Assembly (NCBI GenBank): GCA_013287405.1
Contig: JABDDW010000016.1
Location: forward strand, 1 to 28,882
From: Deltaproteobacteria bacterium
GTDB lineage: Bacteria > Bdellovibrionota > Bdellovibrionia > JABDDW01
DNA length: 28,882 bases
Direction: 5' to 3'
In this document: positions 8,711 through 17,711 of the stretch, piece by piece
Position numbering within the stretch: position 1 is the stretch's first letter
How the letters are laid out: each line of letters begins with the position of its first letter
The notes under the pieces: generated by a model
Told to the model about the DNA's origin: nothing
Databases searched by the model: none
The model's input: the letters and a program-made list of their open reading frames with translations, nothing else
Translations under genes and position numbers: made by a program

Positions 8711-8929
8711 CTACTGAGATCTAAATATTATTCGTCCACGAGTTAAGTCGTAGGGCGAAAGTTCAACCGTTACTTTGTCTCCGGGTAAAATCCTAATATA
8801 GTGCATGCGCATTTTACCCGAAATATGTGCAAGAACTTTATGACCATTGGATAGCTCTACCCGAAACATCGCGTTGGGCAAAGGTTCCAAGACTGTGCCC
8901 TCAACTTCTATACCTTCTTCTTTTGCCAT
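8711..8929 (-). CDS. infA: Translation initiation factor IF-1
   Basis: IF-1 binds the A site of the 30S subunit during initiation. At 72 residues it has the exact family length, with a single S1/OB fold. The sequence [20 protein letters not shown], then [19 protein letters not shown] and the [10 protein letters not shown] end are characteristic. An AAGAAGG ribosome site lies just ahead of the ATG. It lies between map (42 bp) and rpmJ (15 bp). Confidence 0.98.
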   Translation of the reverse strand: MAKEEGIEVEGTVLEPLPNAMFRVELSNGHKVLAHISGKMRMHYIRILPGDKVTVELSPYDLTRGRIIFRSQ

Positions 8930-8971
8930 GAACCTTCTTTGTTTAAATCGCCTGAGTTAAAGTCTTGGGTC

Positions 8972-9727
8972 TCACAATTTCGCCCTGTCACTTAGAATGA
9001 CGGGACCCTTTTCGGTCACGGCAATCGTGTGCTCAAAGTGAGCAGCGAGACTACCATCCGTGGTTACTGCTGTCCAGTTGTTTTTCAGCACTTTCACCTT
9101 GTAACTTCCAGCAGTTATCATGGGTTCTATGGCCAAAACCATTCCTGGTTCTAGGAGCATTCCCGTGCCCTTTTTTCCATAATTTGGAACCTGAGGATCC
9201 TCATGGAGCGCCCGTCCAATTCCATGTCCAACAAAATCCCTTACGACTCCGTATCCGTTACTTTCAGCATGATTCTGTACTGCAAAGCCGATATCCCCTA
9301 AGCGATTTCCGGGGACGGCAGCTTCAATTCCTTTATATAAAGATTCTTCAGTGATCTTAATAAGTTTGCTAGCTTCCGGGCTAATCTTGCCGATGGGTAC
9401 GGTGACCGCCGAATCCCCATACCAGCCATCAATGTGAACTCCAAAATCAAGACCCACGATATCGCCACTCTTTAAAACGCGGTCATCGGGAATCCCATGA
9501 ACGATTTCTTCGTTTACACTGGCACATAGAACTTTTGGAAACCCGCTATAGCCCTTAAAAGCCGAGACCGCGCCCTTTTTCTTAATAAGCTCTTCGGCTT
9601 TACGATCCAAATCATTGGTGGACATTCCTTCTTTGGCCTCTTCGAGGAGGACCTGAAGAATCTCAGCGACAACGCTGGAGGCCGTCTTCATTTTTTCTAT
9701 TTCTCTAGGAGATTTTATCGTATGCAT
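8972..9727 (-). CDS. map: Methionine aminopeptidase, type I
   Basis: This cytoplasmic metalloenzyme removes the initiator Met from nascent proteins. It is 251 residues long, the compact type Ia form without an N-terminal zinc extension. The metal ligands are visible: Asp94 (LDFGVH), Asp105 (GDSAVT), His168 (FVGHGIG), Glu201 (AIEPM) and Glu232 (FEHT); His77 (VHGIP) is the substrate-side His. ATG start, 5 bp after the adk stop. The secY-adk-map-infA order is common in many phyla. Confidence 0.97.
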   Translation of the reverse strand: MHTIKSPREIEKMKTASSVVAEILQVLLEEAKEGMSTNDLDRKAEELIKKKGAVSAFKGYSGFPKVLCASVNEEIVHGIPDDRVLKSGDIVGLDFGVHIDGWYGDSAVTVPIGKISPEASKLIKITEESLYKGIEAAVPGNRLGDIGFAVQNHAESNGYGVVRDFVGHGIGRALHEDPQVPNYGKKGTGMLLEPGMVLAIEPMITAGSYKVKVLKNNWTAVTTDGSLAAHFEHTIAVTEKGPVILSDRAKL

Positions 9728-9732
9728 TGAAA

Positions 9733-10377
9733 TTACAGAACCCCTTGAAGCCGGCTAAAGACATCTTTTGGATCCCCGACTCCATCCACCGAAACAAATC
9801 GGTTAGAATTCTTGTAATAGGTTTTCAAGGGCGCCGTATTTTTTTCGTAAACATCAAGCCGGTTTTCAATTACGGCTTCTCTGTCGTCGGCCCGATGCTC
9901 AAGTGCTCCGCCGCAAACATCGCAAACTCTGTCGACTCTTGGAGGACGGAGATCCTTATGAAATGTAGTTCCGCATTTTGTACAGACTCGACGCCCAACA
10001 AGTCGGCTCTTAAGTAAATCTTTGGGAACCTCTAAAAAAATCGCCTGTCTAAGGGGAGCATTTTCTCTTTCTAAAAGTTCATCTAGAACTTGAGCCTGAG
10101 CAGAGGTCCTTGGAAATCCATCGAGAAGGAGACCTCGACCGCCCTTCTTCTTTGTCTCCGCGGCGACTTCTCTTATAAGACCAATCATAACCGTATCGGG
10201 CACTAAGTCTCCGGCATCTACAAATTTCTTGGCTTCTACACCCAAAGGCGTCTCATTTTTTATGGCTACCCGAAGAAGGTCTCCAGTACTTACATGATTT
10301 AATTTATAATTTTCAACGAGAAGTTGGGACTGAGTCCCCTTGCCCGCGCCCGGGGGACCAAACAAAACAAGGTTCAA
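9733..10377 (-). CDS. adk: Adenylate kinase with zinc-binding LID
   Basis: The enzyme interconverts ATP+AMP and 2 ADP. The 214-residue length is normal for the long-LID class. P-loop GPPGAGKGT at residues 7-15; AMP-binding STGDLLR (30-36) and DGFPRT (86-91). The LID has Cys132, Cys135, Cys152 and Cys155, the four-Cys Zn-binding LID typical of Gram-positive bacteria and found in some Gram-negatives; the E. coli enzyme lacks it. The start is TTG, overlapping the secY stop (TTGA), so translation is coupled to secY. Confidence 0.97.
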   Translation of the reverse strand: MNLVLFGPPGAGKGTQSQLLVENYKLNHVSTGDLLRVAIKNETPLGVEAKKFVDAGDLVPDTVMIGLIREVAAETKKKGGRGLLLDGFPRTSAQAQVLDELLERENAPLRQAIFLEVPKDLLKSRLVGRRVCTKCGTTFHKDLRPPRVDRVCDVCGGALEHRADDREAVIENRLDVYEKNTAPLKTYYKNSNRFVSVDGVGDPKDVFSRLQGVL

Positions 10378-11693
10378 TAGGAGGCCCTCCGCCCACGGAG
10401 CTTCGCTCCCCTCATAAAACCTTCATATTGATGAGTGATCAAATGAGATTGGATCTGTTGGACGGTATCAAGAGCTACTCCCACCAAAATCATAAGACTT
10501 GTTCCACCGAAATAAAATTGAACCTTCGCCTGCGAAATAAGTAGACTCGGCAGTATACACACGACACTTAAGTAAATAGCACCGCCCACAGTTATGCGAC
10601 TTAGAACCCCTTCGATATAGTCAGCCGTACTTTTACCCGCTCTAATTCCGGGAACAAACCCACCATACTTCTTCAAATTGTCGGCCACATCGTCGGGATT
10701 AAAAACTATTGCCGTATAGAAAAAGCAAAAGAAGACAATCAAACCAACATAAAAAACGTTATAGAGAACACCGGCAGGACTAATGGCGTCCCGGATATTT
10801 TTCATCCATGGTGTATTTATAAACGTCGCTAGGGTTGCCGGAAACATCAAAAGACTTGATGCAAAGATGGGAGGAATAACTCCGCTAAAGTTAATCTTTA
10901 GCGGTAAGTGAGTGCTCTGGCCGCCCATCACTTTTCTTCCCGAAACCCTTTGAGAATACTGGATTGGAATCCTCCTCTGACCTACTTCAAGAAAAATAAC
11001 AACGGCGACAACGACGACCATCAGAGCCAAAATCGCAAGAGCAATGAAAGGGCTCATTTCTCCGGATTTTATAAGTTCGATAGAATTGAAAAACCCCCGA
11101 GGTAAACCCGCAATGATACCGGAGAAAATAATAATACTCGTACCATTACCGATCCCTCGTTCGGTCATTTGCTCGCCGAGCCACATTATAAAACAAGAAC
11201 CCGCTGTCAAAGTGATAATGGTCATCAATTTGAAGGGGATCCCTCCCACACTTGCTCCTAAAACCAGAGGGTCCCCTGCGGGACTGGTCGAATTTTGAAG
11301 GTAGGTGGAAATTCCGTAGCCTTGAATAATACAAAGGAGAACCGTGCCATAACGGGTGTATTGGGAGATCTTTTTTCTCCCCTGTTCGCCCTCTTTATTA
11401 AGAGCCTCTAAGTAAGGAAAAACAGCCGTTAAGAGCTGAAAAATAATGGAGCTTGAAATATAGGGCATAATCCCAAGAGCGAAAACAGAGAGCCTTTGCA
11501 GTGCTCCTCCGCTAAAGAGATTAAACATTCCAAAAATCCCACTGCTCTGAGCGTTGAAAAACGCCTGGAGAGCCACACCGTTGACCCCTGGGGTCGGAAC
11601 ATGGGTCCCTAAGCGGTACACAGCTATCATCGTAATTGTGAATAAAATTCGTTTTCTTAGTTCAGGAATTTTTGCAAGACCTTCGATAGCCAC
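10374..11693 (-). CDS. secY: Protein translocase channel subunit SecY
   Basis: SecY is the inner-membrane channel for protein export and membrane insertion. The protein has 439 residues with ten hydrophobic segments. The N-terminus has IPELRKRILFT and the first periplasmic loop YRLGTHVPTPGVN; the plug-region sequence IFGMFNLFSGGALQRLSVFA follows. The C-terminal loop RITVGGAIYLSVVCILP and the end QSHLITHQYEGFMR are typical. GTG start, with GAGGAG about 11 bases upstream inside the end of rplO; 2 bp gap. Its stop overlaps the adk start by 3 bases. Confidence 0.97.
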   Translation of the reverse strand: MAIEGLAKIPELRKRILFTITMIAVYRLGTHVPTPGVNGVALQAFFNAQSSGIFGMFNLFSGGALQRLSVFALGIMPYISSSIIFQLLTAVFPYLEALNKEGEQGRKKISQYTRYGTVLLCIIQGYGISTYLQNSTSPAGDPLVLGASVGGIPFKLMTIITLTAGSCFIMWLGEQMTERGIGNGTSIIIFSGIIAGLPRGFFNSIELIKSGEMSPFIALAILALMVVVVAVVIFLEVGQRRIPIQYSQRVSGRKVMGGQSTHLPLKINFSGVIPPIFASSLLMFPATLATFINTPWMKNIRDAISPAGVLYNVFYVGLIVFFCFFYTAIVFNPDDVADNLKKYGGFVPGIRAGKSTADYIEGVLSRITVGGAIYLSVVCILPSLLISQAKVQFYFGGTSLMILVGVALDTVQQIQSHLITHQYEGFMRGAKLRGRRASY

Positions 11694-11695
11694 TG

Positions 11696-12133
11696 TTATT
11701 TGATCTCCTCGATCGTGCCTCCGGCAGACTGAATCCCCTGACGAGCACGGTCGCTAAATTTATGGGCCTTCACGGTGAGTTTTTTGGTCAGTTTGCCTCG
11801 GCCTAAAATTTTGACGGAATGACCGGGTTTGGTCAACCCTACTTCGGCCAATAATTCTGGAGAAACAACCCCATCGAACCTCGCTAACTGATCAAGATTA
11901 ACCGCTGAATATTCGACGCGGAAAATATTTGTAAATCCATATTTGGGTAAGCGACGATGCAAAGGCATTTGTCCGCCCTCATATCCTCTGGCCACGGACC
12001 CACCGGTCCGAGCTTTCTTCCCTTTGTGACCTTTAGTCGAAGTCTTACCATGACCTGAACCAGGGCCACGACCAATTCTCTTATTTTTCTTTGTCGCGCC
12101 GCGAAGAACGGGTAAGCGAGCCAAAATACTCAT
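11696..12133 (-). CDS. rplO: 50S ribosomal protein L15
   Basis: L15 is an assembly protein of the 50S subunit. The 145-residue length is normal. The Gly-rich basic N-terminal arm ([20 protein letters not shown]) and the [15 protein letters not shown] motif identify it. The ATG overlaps the rpmD stop (ATGA), suggesting coupled translation. The end of the gene holds the ribosome site for secY. Confidence 0.97.
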   Translation of the reverse strand: MSILARLPVLRGATKKNKRIGRGPGSGHGKTSTKGHKGKKARTGGSVARGYEGGQMPLHRRLPKYGFTNIFRVEYSAVNLDQLARFDGVVSPELLAEVGLTKPGHSVKILGRGKLTKKLTVKAHKFSDRARQGIQSAGGTIEEIK

Positions 12134-12324
12134 GAAACATTACCTTTCTGAACTTCAACTAGATGTTGGATTCGGAATATCATCCCGCGGTTTGAAGGGT
12201 TGTCTTTAACAACTACTTTAGAGTTAACACCTCTAAGACCTAAACCCTTCACCGTAGCGCGCTGCCTCGGATTACTGCCGATTAAGCTTCTCACTAATTT
12301 TACTGTAAATGTTTTGTTTGCCAT
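12130..12324 (-). CDS. rpmD: 50S ribosomal protein L30
   Basis: The protein has 64 residues, the usual bacterial L30 size (about 60). It shows [20 protein letters not shown], a [11 protein letters not shown] turn and the DNPSNRGMI motif. It lies between rpsE (23 bp) and rplO (4-base overlap), the invariant spc position. Its function is structural, in the 50S subunit. Confidence 0.96.
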   Translation of the reverse strand: MANKTFTVKLVRSLIGSNPRQRATVKGLGLRGVNSKVVVKDNPSNRGMIFRIQHLVEVQKGNVS

Positions 12325-12347
12325 AAATCTTCTCTTCTATTTGACCG

Positions 12348-12824
12348 TTACGCCAAAGCACCACGGAGTTTTTCTACTGCTTCTTTAGTACTTAACTCTT
12401 TAAGTCCCGCAAGAGTAGCGCGGACAACATTATGGGGGTTGCTCGTTCCAATGCATTTAGTAAGAATGTTTCTCACGCCTACGGATTCTAAAACGGCGCG
12501 CACAGCCCCCCCGGCAATAACACCGGTTCCATCACCTGCGGGTTTCAATAAAACCTGGCTGGCCCCGAACTGACCAAGAACTTCATGGGGGATCCCTCCA
12601 CCACTCACCGAAACGTGGGTCAAGTTTTTTCTCGCTTGACGACTTGCCTTACCAATAGCTTCTGGAACTTCATTAGCTTTGCCTAGGCCAACGCCCACAG
12701 TACCGTTACCATTGCCAATCACGACAAGGGCTGAGAAAGAGAACCTGCGCCCTCCTTTTACAACCTTGGCAACTCGGTTAATACAAACCACTCGTTCTTC
12801 GAATTCGGAATTTTGTTCCGTCAT
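12348..12824 (-). CDS. rpsE: 30S ribosomal protein S5
   Basis: S5 lies at the mRNA entry tunnel and affects decoding accuracy and helicase activity. The protein has 158 residues. The N-terminal double-stranded-RNA-binding-like domain includes [19 protein letters not shown] and [19 protein letters not shown]. The C-terminal domain has [15 protein letters not shown] and the [10 protein letters not shown] motif. ATG start. It lies 15 bp after rplR. Confidence 0.97.
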   Translation of the reverse strand: MTEQNSEFEERVVCINRVAKVVKGGRRFSFSALVVIGNGNGTVGVGLGKANEVPEAIGKASRQARKNLTHVSVSGGGIPHEVLGQFGASQVLLKPAGDGTGVIAGGAVRAVLESVGVRNILTKCIGTSNPHNVVRATLAGLKELSTKEAVEKLRGALA

Positions 12825-12839
12825 TTTATCTCCAGCAGG

Positions 12840-13214
12840 TTAAAATTTCAGTCCAGCTTCGCGAGCTGAATCTGCAAGTTCTTTAATTTTACCGTGGTAA
12901 CGATATCCATTACGGTCAAAAACCACGTTTACAATATTCTTTTCCTTGGCTCGTTTGGCAAGCAAGGCTCCTACTTTTTTCGCGCTTTCTCGATTACTAC
13001 AGCTGCCATCCAAGTCCTTTTCAACCGTCGAACACGCCACTAAAGTGCGGCCCACAGTATCGTCGATAAGCTGTGCGTAAATATGATAAAGGCTTTTAAA
13101 AACCGTAAGACGAGGACGCTCTGTTGTCCCTTCAATATCCTTTCGAATACGCATTTTCTTTTTAAAACGCGAAACCCGTCTCTTAGCGGTTTTATTTCTA
13201 TATTTGATCGCCAT
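12840..13214 (-). CDS. rplR: 50S ribosomal protein L18
   Basis: L18 binds 5S rRNA in the central protuberance. The 124-residue length is normal. A basic N-terminal arm precedes the [20 protein letters not shown] motif, and the C-terminus includes [22 protein letters not shown] start. It lies 8 bp after rplF and 15 bp before rpsE. Confidence 0.97.
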   Translation of the reverse strand: MAIKYRNKTAKRRVSRFKKKMRIRKDIEGTTERPRLTVFKSLYHIYAQLIDDTVGRTLVACSTVEKDLDGSCSNRESAKKVGALLAKRAKEKNIVNVVFDRNGYRYHGKIKELADSAREAGLKF

Positions 13215-13222
13215 CTTCTACC

Positions 13223-13765
13223 TCACTTACTCACGGACTTGCCGGCTTTACGACGAACAACTTCAGTTTCGTATTTCACGCCTTTGCCCTGATATGGTTC
13301 TGGTTCTTTAAAGCCCCGAATCTTGGCAGCGACCAGTCCTACAATATTTCGATCAGCACCACTGACTATAACCCTTGTGTTTTTTTCCACTTTGATGTCA
13401 ATTCCAGAGGGAATTTCAAAATCAATCTGATGTGTAAACCCCAAATTGAGTTCAAGCTTCTTTCCCGCCACATTAGCCTTATAGCCAACGCCATTGATGT
13501 CGAGAATTTTAGTAAAACCTCGAGTCACTCCAACCACAGCATTTTGAATCAATGCTCGATACAAACCGTGTAGCGCCCTAACATTTTTATGGTCACTCGT
13601 TCTCGTCAGAGTAACCATACCGGGTTCCACCTTAGGCTTTATCTCTGGGTTCAGCTTATAACTCAGGGACACCTTTGGACCTTTAACAGTAACTAAGTTC
13701 CCCGCACCTAAGGTGACTTGGACCTCTTTTTCAAAATGAACAGGCATCTTTCCTATACGTGACAT
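13223..13765 (-). CDS. rplF: 50S ribosomal protein L6
   Basis: L6 lies near the sarcin-ricin loop and the factor-binding site. The ATG at 13765 starts the family-typical MSRIGKMPV, with GGTGAG 5 bases upstream, giving 180 residues. A TTG four codons earlier (13777) would overlap rpsH and add MVSS, so it is rejected. Two repeated L6 folds are visible, the second ending with the conserved RGFKEPEPYQGKGVKYETE motif. It lies 5 bp after the rpsH stop. Confidence 0.97.
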   Translation of the reverse strand: MSRIGKMPVHFEKEVQVTLGAGNLVTVKGPKVSLSYKLNPEIKPKVEPGMVTLTRTSDHKNVRALHGLYRALIQNAVVGVTRGFTKILDINGVGYKANVAGKKLELNLGFTHQIDFEIPSGIDIKVEKNTRVIVSGADRNIVGLVAAKIRGFKEPEPYQGKGVKYETEVVRRKAGKSVSK

Positions 13766-13770
13766 AGAAC

Positions 13771-14160
13771 TCACCAAACTGAGCAGATAAACTCTCCGCC
13801 CATCCTTTTTTCTTTTGCTTGCTCACCGGACATTATGCCCTGACTTGTAGAGACTATAGCCACTCCAAAACCCGTTCGCACTTGGGGTATTTTTTCAGCC
13901 TTAATGTATTTTCTAAGGCCGGGTCGGCTCTCTCTTTTCAGATATTTTACGGCGGGATTACCTTCCGCATCGTACTTAAGATAAACCCGCATCATGCCCT
14001 GTTTATTGTCTTTAACAACTCGCAAATTCTTAATAAACCCCAGCTCCTTTAGAACTTGGGCGATGCCTTCTTTTACTTTGCTATGGGGAATATCGACCTT
14101 CTCGTGAGAAGCGCGACTTCCATTTCTAATTCTAGTGAGCAGGTCAGCTATGGGGTCCAT
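13771..14160 (-). CDS. rpsH: 30S ribosomal protein S8
   Basis: S8 is a 16S rRNA central-domain binder and, in E. coli, the repressor of the spc operon. The ATG at 14160 starts MDPIADLLTRIRNGSRA, with GGAG 6 bases upstream. It gives 129 residues, matching the family. A GTG nine codons earlier (14187) would add unrelated residues. The C-terminal half contains STSQGIMSGEQAKE and ends GGEFICSVW, both characteristic. Confidence 0.97.
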   Translation of the reverse strand: MDPIADLLTRIRNGSRASHEKVDIPHSKVKEGIAQVLKELGFIKNLRVVKDNKQGMMRVYLKYDAEGNPAVKYLKRESRPGLRKYIKAEKIPQVRTGFGVAIVSTSQGIMSGEQAKEKRMGGEFICSVW

Positions 14161-14252
14161 TCTTTTCTCCGTTTTTTGGCGTACCACCTTTTGACAAATC
14201 TTAAATCTCCAAGGAGGCCGTACCAGTTTAGGCGTTCAAGCCTGAATATATA
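14161..14252 (-). other. 92-bp spacer between rpsN and rpsH
   Basis: This is one of the larger gaps inside the ribosomal gene series. Read on the minus strand it contains a small imperfect hairpin, CAGGC-TTGAAC-GCCTA (around 14231-14246), and no ORF or U-tract. It could be a leader for S8 synthesis, but nothing specific was recognised. Confidence 0.3.
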
Positions 14253-14438
14253 TTACCAGCTAGATTTAATAACACCGGGCAATAAGCCATTGGAGGCTGA
14301 CTTGCGAAAGCAAAGCCTACACATTGCAAACTTTCTTAAAAATGCCCTCGGCCTCCCGCAAATGGGGCACCGGTTGTATTTTCTAGTAGAAAATTTCGGT
14401 TTAAGCTTGGCTTTTGCCATCAATGTTTTTTTGGACAT
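14253..14438 (-). CDS. rpsN: 30S ribosomal protein S14, short zinc-binding (type Z)
   Basis: S14 is in the 30S head. At 61 residues this is the short form, with Cys24, Cys27, Cys40 and Cys43 (CPICGRP, CRLC) binding zinc. The 89-101 residue form of E. coli lacks the zinc. The ending [12 protein letters not shown] is typical of the family. The ATG is preceded by AAGGAG. The gene lies 14 bp after rplE, the normal order. Confidence 0.97.
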   Translation of the reverse strand: MSKKTLMAKAKLKPKFSTRKYNRCPICGRPRAFLRKFAMCRLCFRKSASNGLLPGVIKSSW

Positions 14439-14452
14439 TCACTCTCCTTAAA

Positions 14453-14989
14453 TTATTTTCTAAACGGCATTCCAAAGGCCGTCAGCAGGGCTCTACTCTC
14501 TTCATCATTTCCAGCCGTTGTACAAATCGTGACGGCCAATCCTCGGACTTTATCAATTTTATCGTAGTTCACTTCTGGAAAAACAATTTGCTCTTTAATT
14601 CCACAGGAGTAGTTCCCGCGGCCATCAAAACTATTTCCACTAAGCCCTTTAAAATCTCGCACTCGTGGAAGGCCAATATTTATAAGTCTCTCCAAAAAGT
14701 CATACATTTTTCCATGGCGCAACGTAACCGAGGCACCAATGGGCATTCCCTGTCGTAGCTTGAAGTTCGAAATGGACTTCTTAGCTCGACGAATCACAGG
14801 CTTTTGGCCCGCGATAGCCATGAGTTCGGACGCGGCTGTATCTAGAACCTTTGGATTTTGGGTGGCTTCTGAAGTCGATAGGTTCAAGACAATCTTTGAA
14901 AGCCTGGGAACCTGCATTGAGCTCTTATATTTAAACTGCGCCATCATTTCAGGGATAATTTTCTTTTGATAAGTCTCTTTGATACTCAC
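14453..14989 (-). CDS. rplE: 50S ribosomal protein L5
   Basis: L5 binds 5S rRNA and contacts P-site tRNA in the central protuberance. The 178-residue length is normal. Motifs include [10 protein letters not shown], the [20 protein letters not shown] segment, GASVTLRH and the C-terminal FGMPFRK. The start is GTG overlapping the rplX stop (GTGA), implying coupled translation. Confidence 0.97.
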   Translation of the reverse strand: MSIKETYQKKIIPEMMAQFKYKSSMQVPRLSKIVLNLSTSEATQNPKVLDTAASELMAIAGQKPVIRRAKKSISNFKLRQGMPIGASVTLRHGKMYDFLERLINIGLPRVRDFKGLSGNSFDGRGNYSCGIKEQIVFPEVNYDKIDKVRGLAVTICTTAGNDEESRALLTAFGMPFRK

Positions 14990-15375
14990 TTCTTGGCTCC
15001 TGATTTCTTAGCTTTTGCCGTTCCGGAAGATTTTTTGGGCGAAGCACCGGAAGCCTTCGCCTCTACACCCCCTGAACCTCTAGGGTTTTCTCTCAACCAC
15101 CTAGCGAATCTCATAGGCTTCCCCGTCTTTGAAGAAACCGGTAAAATCTTACTTACATGTAGAGGAGCCTCTTTTTCAATAATCCCGCCTTGAGGCTCAG
15201 CTTGGGTCGGTTTTGTATGACGCTTCACGACATTGATTTTTTCGATCACAACCCTATTTTTGTCCTTTAAAAGACGCAATACCTTTCCAGTTTTACCCTT
15301 GTACTTACCCGAGATCACCATCACGGTGTCGTTTCTCTTATATCGAGGGCAATTATCTGGGACTAACTCTTTCAT
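14986..15375 (-). CDS. rplX: 50S ribosomal protein L24 with basic C-terminal tail
   Basis: L24 is an early 50S assembly initiator near the exit tunnel. Its KOW motif ([20 protein letters not shown]) begins near residue 15, after a short N-terminal lead. The [20 protein letters not shown] segment is conserved. The protein has 129 residues against about 105 usually; the excess is a Gly/Ser/Ala/Lys tail from about residue 98. ATG start. It overlaps rplE by 4 bases. Confidence 0.95.
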   Translation of the reverse strand: MKELVPDNCPRYKRNDTVMVISGKYKGKTGKVLRLLKDKNRVVIEKINVVKRHTKPTQAEPQGGIIEKEAPLHVSKILPVSSKTGKPMRFARWLRENPRGSGGVEAKASGASPKKSSGTAKAKKSGAKK

Positions 15376-15415
15376 TTCTCTTCTACCTCTTTAAAGATAC
15401 TATTCTTCCCTTGTT

Positions 15416-15784
15416 CTAAATGACTTCAGGGGCAAGGGATATAATTTTAACAAATTGTTTCGCTCTCAACTCCCGCGCCACGGGACCAAAAATTCGGGTG
15501 CCTATAGGCTCAAGTTGAGCGTTAATAAGAACCGCTGAATTATCATCGAAGGCAATATAGCTGCCGTCCACTCTCTTTGTTTTCGACACGGTCCTTACGA
15601 TAACAGCCTTGTGAACTTCGCCCTTTTTGACTTTCGCATTAGGGATCGCCGTTTTTACAGAGACAACGATGACATCACCAATCTGAGCTGATCTACGTCC
15701 GCTTCCACCCAAAACCTTAACGCAAAAAACTTCTTTGGCTCCTGAATTATCGGCGACCTGAAGTCTGGTTTGTTGTTGAATCAT
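15416..15784 (-). CDS. rplN: 50S ribosomal protein L14
   Basis: L14 forms inter-subunit bridges and is the docking site of silencing factor RsfS. The protein has exactly 122 residues, the standard length. It starts [19 protein letters not shown] and has [20 protein letters not shown] plus the C-terminal [20 protein letters not shown] start, 3 bp after rpsQ. A 40-bp gap to rplX follows. Confidence 0.98.
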   Translation of the reverse strand: MIQQQTRLQVADNSGAKEVFCVKVLGGSGRRSAQIGDVIVVSVKTAIPNAKVKKGEVHKAVIVRTVSKTKRVDGSYIAFDDNSAVLINAQLEPIGTRIFGPVARELRAKQFVKIISLAPEVI

Positions 15785-15787
15785 TTC

Positions 15788-16108
15788 TTACTCCTGTCCC
15801 ACTGTTGGGGCTATCAAGGTGGGATCAGCTTTTTCTAAGATCTTGACCAGCTTCCAACGCTTCGTTTTGCTTAACGGATGTGTTTCATAAATTAATACTC
15901 GATCCCCAAGACTGGCTTCTTCCTTTTCATCATGAGCCTTAAATTTGCTCGTACGATTCAAGAATTTCTTGTATTTGGGGTGCATAACCCGACCGGCGAC
16001 GGACACTGTTATCGTTTTGGACATTTTGTCACTAGTGACGACGCCCACTTTTTCTTTACGCACGGCTCTTTTTGGGGTTTGTTTCTCTAGTCCTACAGTA
16101 TTTGGCAT
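15788..16108 (-). CDS. rpsQ: 30S ribosomal protein S17
   Basis: S17 is a primary OB-fold binder of 16S rRNA. The 106 residues include an N-terminal lead of about 19 residues before the core (KVGVVTSDKMSKTITVSV). The core continues with HPKYKKFLNRTSKFKAHDE and the GDRVLIYETHPLSKTKRW motif. ATG start, 6 bp after rpmC. Confidence 0.97.
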   Translation of the reverse strand: MPNTVGLEKQTPKRAVRKEKVGVVTSDKMSKTITVSVAGRVMHPKYKKFLNRTSKFKAHDEKEEASLGDRVLIYETHPLSKTKRWKLVKILEKADPTLIAPTVGQE

Positions 16109-16114
16109 AATCCC

Positions 16115-16306
16115 TTACCTGCTCACTTTTTCAGTAATAATTGTTTTAACTCGGGCCAGTAGACGTCTTACTTCTCTGATCTTTGAAGTATTTTCTAGAG
16201 ATCCAGAAATATTTTGAACTCGAGTATTAAAAAGTTCCTCAGTCAATTCTTTGGCCCTTTTTCTTAAATCTTCGAGAGTGAATCCTCTCAACTCTTTTGC
16301 TTCCAT
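16115..16306 (-). CDS. rpmC: 50S ribosomal protein L29
   Basis: L29 is a two-helix protein near the exit tunnel that helps form the signal-recognition-particle and trigger-factor docking site. The 63-residue length is normal. Sequence features are ELRGFTLEDLRKRAKELTEE, LFNTRVQ and the REVRRLLARVKTI helix. The ATG overlaps the rplP stop by one base (TAATG). Confidence 0.96.
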   Translation of the reverse strand: MEAKELRGFTLEDLRKRAKELTEELFNTRVQNISGSLENTSKIREVRRLLARVKTIITEKVSR

Positions 16307-16713
16307 TAAGTCCTCGCAATAATTCTAGTCTTTACGGGCAACTTATGAGCCGCCAAACGCAAAGCCTCATCAGCAATTTGGGGAGTAACACCTTCCATTT
16401 CATAGAGGACGCGACCTGGCTGTATCACCGCCACCCATTCTTCCACGTTCCCCTTACCGCTACCCATTCGAGTTTCCGCAGGTTTCTTCGTTAAAGACTT
16501 ATCAGGGAATATGCGAATCCAAATCTTGCCTCCGCGTTTGATAAAACGCGAAACGGCAATACGAGCAGCCTCAATTTGGCGAGAAGTTAAAAACCCACAC
16601 TCAGTCGCTTGCAAGGCAAAATCACCAAAAGCAAGATCATTGCCTCGGCTGGCTGTATTCTTCATTCGCCCCTTATGTCGTTTTCTATACTTTACTTTCT
16701 TAGGACTTAGCAC
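16306..16713 (-). CDS. rplP: 50S ribosomal protein L16
   Basis: L16 lies near the peptidyl-transferase and A-site tRNA elbow. The 135-residue length is normal. The GTG start gives [17 protein letters not shown], the usual N-terminus, and overlaps the end of rpsC by 14 bp. [19 protein letters not shown] and [20 protein letters not shown] are diagnostic. Confidence 0.97.
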   Translation of the reverse strand: MLSPKKVKYRKRHKGRMKNTASRGNDLAFGDFALQATECGFLTSRQIEAARIAVSRFIKRGGKIWIRIFPDKSLTKKPAETRMGSGKGNVEEWVAVIQPGRVLYEMEGVTPQIADEALRLAAHKLPVKTRIIART

Positions 16714-17362
16714 GCTGTGCCTCCGATTGTTCTTTCGCTGTCAAAATATCGCCCTTGTACACCCAAGTTTTTACCCCGATAAGGCCATAGGTGGTGAGAG
16801 CCTCTGCAGTGCCATAATCTATGTCTGCTCGAATGGTATGAAGAGGGACGCTTTTTTCGTTATACCATTCACGTCGGGCAATATCGGCACCATCAAGACG
16901 ACCGGATACGGCTATTTTGATTCCCTTAACTCCTAACCGAATCGCAGCTTGAATAGATTTCTTCATAGCTCTTCGAAAAGAAATCCGTTTTTCTAACTGG
17001 AGAGCAATATTTTCTGCAATGAGAGTGGCATCAATTTCTGCCTTACGGACCTCTTGAATATTCAAAAAAACTTCGTTCTTAGTTAATTTTTGTACTTCGG
17101 CCTTCAAAGCATCAATTCCAGTACCTTTTTTTCCTATAACAACGCCGGGTCTAGCCGTAAGGATATTGATCTTAATCTTACTGGCCGCACGCTCGATTTC
17201 AATTTTGCTTACCCCCGCATGATCGAGCTTTTGCTTGAGATACTTTCGAAGTCTGAAGTCTTCATGAATCAAATTGGCATAATCTTTTTTCGCATACCAA
17301 CGTGAATCCCAGTTTTTATTTATACCTACTCTAAATCCAATTGGGTTTACTTTTTGTCCCAT
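16700..17362 (-). CDS. rpsC: 30S ribosomal protein S3
   Basis: S3 lines the mRNA entry channel together with S4 and S5. The 220-residue length is normal. N-terminal [20 protein letters not shown]; a KH domain with [13 protein letters not shown]; the C-terminal domain has [18 protein letters not shown] and the [13 protein letters not shown] motif. ATG start, 11 bp after rplV. It overlaps rplP at the 3' end. Confidence 0.98.
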   Translation of the reverse strand: MGQKVNPIGFRVGINKNWDSRWYAKKDYANLIHEDFRLRKYLKQKLDHAGVSKIEIERAASKIKINILTARPGVVIGKKGTGIDALKAEVQKLTKNEVFLNIQEVRKAEIDATLIAENIALQLEKRISFRRAMKKSIQAAIRLGVKGIKIAVSGRLDGADIARREWYNEKSVPLHTIRADIDYGTAEALTTYGLIGVKTWVYKGDILTAKEQSEAQRAKS

Positions 17363-17373
17363 TTTCTAATTTC

Positions 17374-17706
17374 CTACCGTTCTTCAAGAACAAGGTTAAC
17401 GTGACTTGTCTTCTTTTTAATTTCACTGGCTCGGCCCATGGCTCGAGGCATATATCGTTTTAAAGTTGGACCTTGATCGACAGAGATATGTTTCACGAAA
17501 AGAGTATCCACATCGATCGTCTTTTTTTGGTCCGCATTAGCGACCGCCGATTGCAACAGTTTCTTGATGATGGGCGCTGATTTCTTGTTGGTGAAACTCA
17601 AGATCTGAATAGCTTCATTCACATCTTTCCCACGAACGAGATCCACCACAAGACGAATCTTTCTGGGAGCCATACGCGTATATTTTAAACTCGCTTTAAC
17701 CGACAT
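17374..17706 (-). CDS. rplV: 50S ribosomal protein L22
   Basis: L22 extends a beta hairpin into the exit tunnel, where macrolide-resistance changes occur. The 110-residue length is normal. It shows RMAPRKIRLVVDLVRGKDV and the hairpin-region PTLKRYMPRAMGRASEI followed by KKKTSHV; no insertion or deletion in the hairpin is visible. ATG start, 5 bp after rpsS. Confidence 0.97.
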   Translation of the reverse strand: MSVKASLKYTRMAPRKIRLVVDLVRGKDVNEAIQILSFTNKKSAPIIKKLLQSAVANADQKKTIDVDTLFVKHISVDQGPTLKRYMPRAMGRASEIKKKTSHVNLVLEER

Positions 17707-17711
17707 TTATC

